Below are positions 59,826-64,000 of a stretch of DNA of 64,000 bases, piece by piece. The DNA is from Bacilli bacterium (GTDB lineage Bacteria; Bacillota_I; Bacilli_A; RFN20; CAG-826): NCBI GenBank assembly GCA_017468925.1, contig JAFUHI010000009.1, positions 400,162 to 464,161 of the forward strand, written 5' to 3'. Below the pieces are notes generated by a model that was not told where the DNA came from, did no database searches, and worked only from the letters and a program-made list of their open reading frames with translations. Position numbers and translations under genes: made by a program. How positions within the stretch are numbered: the stretch's first letter is position 1; each line of letters begins with the position of its first letter.

Positions 59826-62611
59826 AGATAATAGAGATAAAAAACTTAAGAAAAAGATACGGAAATAGGGATTTATATTCAAAAGTTAATCTTTCTTTTG
59901 AAGATCGTGGGTTTTATGCAATTGTGGGAGAAAGCGGTTCTGGCAAAACATCTCTACTAGAGATAATAGGAGGGATAGACGCGGATTATTTAGGAAATGT
60001 GTATGTATTCGGCAACAACATAACTTTGATGAGTGAAGAGGAAAGAAGTTCTTTCCGCTTGTCAAAAATCGGATATTTAAGACAACAATTCGATTTATTG
60101 GGAGATGAGTCGTCTCTATTCAATGTTCTATTGCCTTTGAAAAGCAAAAACAATGACCCAAAAAGAATTCAGAATAGAAAAGCGGAAGATCTATTAAGCT
60201 TCGTTGATATAAAAAACAAAAGGGACCAGAAATGCAAAAAGATGTCGGGTGGAGAAAAGCAACGTGTTGCTTTATCCCGTTCTTTGACTTTGGATCCTCA
60301 AATAATTTTGGCGGATGAGCCTACTGGTTCCCTTGATAAAGATAACGGTGAAAAACTATTCTCTCTGCTATCCTCTTTATCCAAAGAACGATTGGTCATT
60401 GTCGTGTCGCATGACTTGGAGATCGTAAAAAGATACGCGGATATTATCTATGTTTTGGAGAATAAACAATTTAGAGAGGTAACGAATGAAAAAGAGACGG
60501 ATGAGAAGAAAAAACCTCTTTCGATTGCCACTCCGCCGAAGAAGAACAAAAACGTTCCTTTTTCCATGTGGTTGAAGCACGCCGCAAATGTTTTAAGAGG
60601 AAAGAAGAAGAGAACGTTGCTTACATTAATGCTATTGGTTTTCTCTTTAGCTTCCTTTGGCGTTTCTATCTATATGGGCAACGACGTCGATAAGGAGATC
60701 AATGGAGCTTTTTCCTCTCTTGTTGGGAGAAATGAGATAGTTATGCAAAAGAAGAATCAAAGCGATTCCCAATTCGGGAAGATTATCTCCGCCAGCGAAG
60801 ACGATGTCATAAAGATAATTGAAGAAAACCAGGGGATGTTTTCTTCGTACGGCGTCTCTTATCTCGTTGATTTAGACTCATTTTTCCCAACCAAAAATGA
60901 GTTCAATATAAAAGTAGATGATTATTTCCATCCAATAAAGGGTTTATCAATGAAATCAATTTGCGATTACAGCGTCATAGATGAAGCCAAATCTTTGCTT
61001 GTTTATCCTTCTATGCCTCCGATGTTGGAAGATGATCAGATAATACTAGGATTATCCTATGAAGCGATGGCCAATTTGGCATACTCTCTAGGAGTTTTTA
61101 GAGATTATCGCTCACTAGGTAATTATCTATTGAACCACGAGGTTTTTCTGGTGTTTTCGGTTGAGAATTCATCATGGGGATATAGCGATGAGGAAATGTT
61201 TAGGATAATGGGCGTGGCAGAAAGCGAAACGACTTCCATTTATCATCATTCGCATTTTTGGAACCGCTATGTCGTGGAAGTCAAAATGAGATTCCATCCA
61301 GGAGATGAGAACATTAATGAAAAACCCTGGGACTTTCAGCAGGTATTTTATATAGTCCCAGAGAATTCATATGACTTTGTTCCTAGCCTTAGGGAAAATG
61401 AGCAACTATCTTCATTCGTGTTTGAAAAAGCCAATAACATTTATTCTCCAATTCAATGCCCAATCGGTAAGCCTTGTTCATTGTCTAGATACTATGTCTA
61501 TATCGCGGATAAGAAGACCATCACCCATAAATTAATCAAGGACGTATCAAACGAAGAAGGGGTTGTTGGACATGTTGTTGGAGCGAATGGCTCCTATGTC
61601 TCTTTTCCAGACTCCACGATGGAAGGATTTTCTTCAAGGTTCTTTATCTCGTCTTCTTTAGAAGAAGTTGAATCGGTCGCAGAACAAATATCCTATATCG
61701 AGGAAGACAAAGCCGATTTGGAACCGGTTCTCAACGATAAGGTCTTGCAAGGATATTATTTACTACCAAAAGCCTCATCAATCACATTATCTTCAGATTT
61801 CACCAAACTCAAAAAAGGGAGGCTGCCTCTGACAAATGATGAGATATGCATCTCTTCATCGTTGGATAAGTTATTTTCTTCTCCATCGGTTTTGTATTCC
61901 GCAGCCTTATTACAAGAAAGAACGATTGGGGATTACATCGCTAGAGACTATTCCTATAACGATTTAAAGATAGTCGGGGTGGTGGAAGAAGAAAGCAAGA
62001 CGCTATTCGTCAAACCATATTGGCCGATAGATTTCTTTAGGGAAAAGGTGGGTGTCTCTTCTTTTAACCTTGAGCCATCTTCTTTGATTTTGAATATCGC
62101 CCAGAATAAAGATGTTGAGAAAATACGTGAAAGTCTATCTAGCAAATACCAAATGGAGAGATTTATAAATCCATCAGAGACGATTGAAAAATCAATCTCA
62201 TCCACGATGAACTTTTTGAAGATTGCTTTGTTATTTGGTTCAATCGGATGTTTAGCGTTATCGCTTATTTTGCTTGTGGTCATCTCGCTTCTGACGATTT
62301 TAGAAAGCGATAAAGAAGGAGAGGCTTTGTTTTTGATGGGATTTTCAAGAAAAGAGATAATGGATAGCTATTTTGCCTCGTCTTTTTCTTTGATTTCCAT
62401 ATCCACATTGATATCGGTTATTTCAATGATAGCGGTGGAGTTTTTCGCCCATATGGAAATAGGCTCTTCCTTAGGGATGAATGGGACGTTCTCATTTTCA
62501 TTAACGCCTCTATTGTGCATAATTAGCGCGGCTTTTGCGGGGTTAATTGTCACATCATTCGTTATTCATCAACTTGTTAGAAGACGTGATTTTGCAAGTA
62601 AAGGAATATAA
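59822..62611 (+). CDS. MacB-type ABC transporter, fused ATPase and permease (long partner)
   Basis: A 929-residue protein of the same build as the one before: ATPase (1-220) with GESGSGKTS, MSGGEKQR, LADEPTGSLD; a helix near 265-285; a large extracellular domain (about 290-790); and three C-terminal FtsX-type helices (about 800-915). The extracellular part is twice as long as in its partner and may take the substrate or a partner protein. Substrate unknown. Ends 56 nt before ychF. Confidence 0.87.
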   Translation: MKIIEIKNLRKRYGNRDLYSKVNLSFEDRGFYAIVGESGSGKTSLLEIIGGIDADYLGNVYVFGNNITLMSEEERSSFRLSKIGYLRQQFDLLGDESSLFNVLLPLKSKNNDPKRIQNRKAEDLLSFVDIKNKRDQKCKKMSGGEKQRVALSRSLTLDPQIILADEPTGSLDKDNGEKLFSLLSSLSKERLVIVVSHDLEIVKRYADIIYVLENKQFREVTNEKETDEKKKPLSIATPPKKNKNVPFSMWLKHAANVLRGKKKRTLLTLMLLVFSLASFGVSIYMGNDVDKEINGAFSSLVGRNEIVMQKKNQSDSQFGKIISASEDDVIKIIEENQGMFSSYGVSYLVDLDSFFPTKNEFNIKVDDYFHPIKGLSMKSICDYSVIDEAKSLLVYPSMPPMLEDDQIILGLSYEAMANLAYSLGVFRDYRSLGNYLLNHEVFLVFSVENSSWGYSDEEMFRIMGVAESETTSIYHHSHFWNRYVVEVKMRFHPGDENINEKPWDFQQVFYIVPENSYDFVPSLRENEQLSSFVFEKANNIYSPIQCPIGKPCSLSRYYVYIADKKTITHKLIKDVSNEEGVVGHVVGANGSYVSFPDSTMEGFSSRFFISSSLEEVESVAEQISYIEEDKADLEPVLNDKVLQGYYLLPKASSITLSSDFTKLKKGRLPLTNDEICISSSLDKLFSSPSVLYSAALLQERTIGDYIARDYSYNDLKIVGVVEEESKTLFVKPYWPIDFFREKVGVSSFNLEPSSLILNIAQNKDVEKIRESLSSKYQMERFINPSETIEKSISSTMNFLKIALLFGSIGCLALSLILLVVISLLTILESDKEGEALFLMGFSRKEIMDSYFASSFSLISISTLISVISMIAVEFFAHMEIGSSLGMNGTFSFSLTPLLCIISAAFAGLIVTSFVIHQLVRRRDFASKGI

Positions 62612-62646
62612 ACTATAATATTTCTTCCAATAGAGATATAATCTCT
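62592..62646 (+). promoter_or_regulatory. Two -10 elements upstream of ychF, one within a palindrome
   Basis: TTGCAA (62592), 16-nt spacer, TATAAT (62614-62619). A second TATAAT (62637-62642) lies in the palindrome AGAGATATAATCTCT (62632-62646). Confidence 0.6.
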
Positions 62647-62667
62647 AATCGGGATAGGAAAAAAGAA

Positions 62668-63783
62668 ATGGCACTTAAAGCAGGAATTGTTGGATTACCA
62701 AATGTAGGAAAATCAACGTTATTTAATGCGATAACAAATTCGCATGTTTTGGCGGAAAATTACCCATTCGCCACAATAAATCCAAACACAGGGGTGGTGG
62801 TTGTCCCCGATGAAAGACTTGATTATCTATCTTCTATTTTTCATCCAGTTAAACAAATAAACGCCACATTCGAATTCTATGATATCGCAGGCTTGGTTAG
62901 AGGTGCCTCTAAAGGAGAAGGCCTTGGTAATCAGTTTTTAGCCGCCATAAGAGAATGCGACGCTATAGTGGAAGTCGTCAGATGCTTTGAATCAAATGAT
63001 ATCCTTCATGTTGATAACACAGTCGACCCGGTTAGAGATATCGAGACAATCAACTTCGAACTCGCCATGGCGGATCTTGATTCAGTCAATAACCGCATTG
63101 GCAAGCAAGAGATTAAGGCCAGAGTCGCCAAAGATAAGGTAGCGGCTTATGAAATGCCTATATTATTAGCATTGAAAGAAGTTCTCCAAGAAGGCATCCC
63201 AGGACGTCTAGCCAAAGGCTTGAACGAAGAACAGAAAGCCTATGCTAGAAAGAATTTCTTCTTGCTCACCACCAAACCAATTCTATATGTCGCTAACGTC
63301 GCTGATTCTGATTATGCCGATCTCGATAATTGCAAATATTACCAGCAAGTCAAAGAAGTCGCGGAAAAAGAAGGAAGCCAATGCCTCCCAGTTTCCTGCG
63401 AGATAGAATATGAGATTTCTGAGCTTTCCAAAGAAGAAAGAAAAGAATTCCTAGAAACTCTGGGCCAAGAACAATCTGGATTGGAGAAATTGACCAAAGC
63501 CGCCTATAAATTGCTTAATCTATCATCATTCTTCACCGCAGGAAGCGATGAATGCAGGGCCTGGACCTTCAAAAACGGCATGACCGCTCCACAATGCGCC
63601 GGAATAATACACACCGACTTTGAAAAAGGGTTCATCAAAGCTGAGGTGTATGATTTTGAAGATATAAAGAAATACGGAAGCGAAGCCGCTATAAAAGAAG
63701 CGGGCAAACTAAGAAGTGAAGGAAAGGAATATTTGATGAAAGACGGGGATGTTGTCTTCTTCAAATTCAACGTGACAAAATGA
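62668..63783 (+). CDS. ychF: Ribosome-binding ATPase YchF
   Basis: A 371-residue P-loop protein: GLPNVGKSTLFNA (residues 8-20), YPFATINPN (about 33), DIAGLVRGASKGEGLGNQFL (about 73) and a TGS domain at the end (AWTFKNGMTAPQCAGIIHTDFEKGFIKAEV). Despite its GTPase family it prefers ATP. It acts on ribosomes and in stress. AGGAAAA ribosome site. Overlaps ispF by 4 nt. Confidence 0.97.
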   Translation: MALKAGIVGLPNVGKSTLFNAITNSHVLAENYPFATINPNTGVVVVPDERLDYLSSIFHPVKQINATFEFYDIAGLVRGASKGEGLGNQFLAAIRECDAIVEVVRCFESNDILHVDNTVDPVRDIETINFELAMADLDSVNNRIGKQEIKARVAKDKVAAYEMPILLALKEVLQEGIPGRLAKGLNEEQKAYARKNFFLLTTKPILYVANVADSDYADLDNCKYYQQVKEVAEKEGSQCLPVSCEIEYEISELSKEERKEFLETLGQEQSGLEKLTKAAYKLLNLSSFFTAGSDECRAWTFKNGMTAPQCAGIIHTDFEKGFIKAEVYDFEDIKKYGSEAAIKEAGKLRSEGKEYLMKDGDVVFFKFNVTK

Positions 63784-64000
63784 GAATCGGATACGGCGAA
63801 GACATACATAGAATAGTCAAAAAAGGTAGACCTTTGATTATTTGCGCCACTCCAATAAGCGAAGATATTCAAATTGACGCTCATAGTGATGGCGATTGCG
63901 CTCTCCATGCTTTATGCGATGCCTTGCTAGGCGCAATCGGAGAAAAAGACATTGGGTATTTCTTCAAAACAAGCGATTCCAAATGGGAAGGCGCACCTTC
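63780..64000 (+). CDS. ispF: 2-C-methyl-D-erythritol 2,4-cyclodiphosphate synthase (3' partial)
   Basis: The first 73 residues are in the window: MRIGYGEDIHRI (Asp8 and His10 bind zinc), AHSDGDCALHALCDALLGAIGEKDIG with the third ligand His near 42. This is the IspF pattern, so the organism uses the MEP route to isoprenoids, which also feeds MiaA. The gene runs off the right edge. Start overlaps the ychF stop (ATGA). Confidence 0.93.
   Translation, partial: MRIGYGEDIHRIVKKGRPLIICATPISEDIQIDAHSDGDCALHALCDALLGAIGEKDIGYFFKTSDSKWEGAP

Noticed and set aside
1-64000. Mycoplasma-type code (TGA as Trp)
   Set aside because: TGA ends several well-defined genes (4056, 12329, 23277, 63783) and Trp positions use TGG.
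1-64000. Mobile elements, CRISPR arrays, tRNA genes
   Set aside because: No transposase, integrase, regularly spaced repeat or tRNA cloverleaf was noticed on either strand.

Overview
The window looks like part of the chromosome of a low-GC Gram-positive bacterium of class Bacilli, most like the uncultured gut lineages near RF39, Erysipelotrichales or the Mollicutes. This placement is inferred from gene content and synteny; no 16S rRNA gene is present. Supporting observations are a Bacillus-type RNase P RNA directly after gpsB, the dnaD-nth and recA-rny-ymdB orders, a sufCDSUB operon, mnmG-rsmG-parA-parB, RNase Y, RecU, YhaM and a DUF951 protein. TGA is used as a stop (for example at 4056, 12329 and 23277), so this is code 11 and not the Mycoplasma code. 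No tRNA, rRNA, insertion sequence, prophage or CRISPR array was seen.

Region 1 (1-26 kb) is mostly accessory and surface functions. It begins with the end of a large extracellular modular protein, a cytoplasmic glycosidase-like TIM barrel, a Gfo/Idh/MocA oxidoreductase and a PlsC-like acyltransferase. A compact SipW module follows: an ER-type signal peptidase between two secreted substrates that share a G-[FY]-A-[AS]-W-Q-F-N signal-peptide end. Next are a SemiSWEET, an acyltransferase-3 protein and a MATE exporter. A glycan-use operon (10.2-19.4 kb) encodes a GH95-like enzyme, two ABC sugar permeases, an anchored jelly-roll protein, a lipoprotein glycosidase and a solute-binding lipoprotein, with no ATPase in the operon. 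A CPBP protease and lgt are divergent. A HEPN-like protein of unknown role then precedes a YbhN-type membrane protein, a GT4 glycolipid synthase, recX and yhaM.

Region 2 (26-41 kb) has a HIT protein and two large PrsA-like lipoproteins on the minus strand, the SUF operon, mnmG-rsmG-parAB, a histidine phosphatase and an FMN-riboswitch-controlled ribU, which implies riboflavin uptake. Region 3 (41-64 kb) is housekeeping: ferredoxin, cmk-der, HU, a short CCA-type nucleotidyltransferase, dnaD-nth, exonuclease-recU, gpsB-rnpB, pgsA-pncC-recA, rny-ymdB-miaB-miaA, fhs, two MacB-type ABC fusions, ychF and the start of ispF.

The main points of interest are four. (1) MiaB is fused to a C-terminal RicA/YmcA-like domain two genes after RNase Y, the enzyme whose specificity RicA modulates in Bacillus. 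(2) The rny leader can fold into a multi-branched RNA closed by a perfect 10-bp helix whose 3' strand can alternatively pair with the rny Shine-Dalgarno sequence, as in a riboswitch. (3) At least eight genes without a Shine-Dalgarno have ATG 6-7 nt after a -10 hexamer, implying leaderless mRNAs. (4) Several promoters carry palindromes on or next to the -10, and several terminators lie inside coding sequences or overlap Shine-Dalgarno sites.
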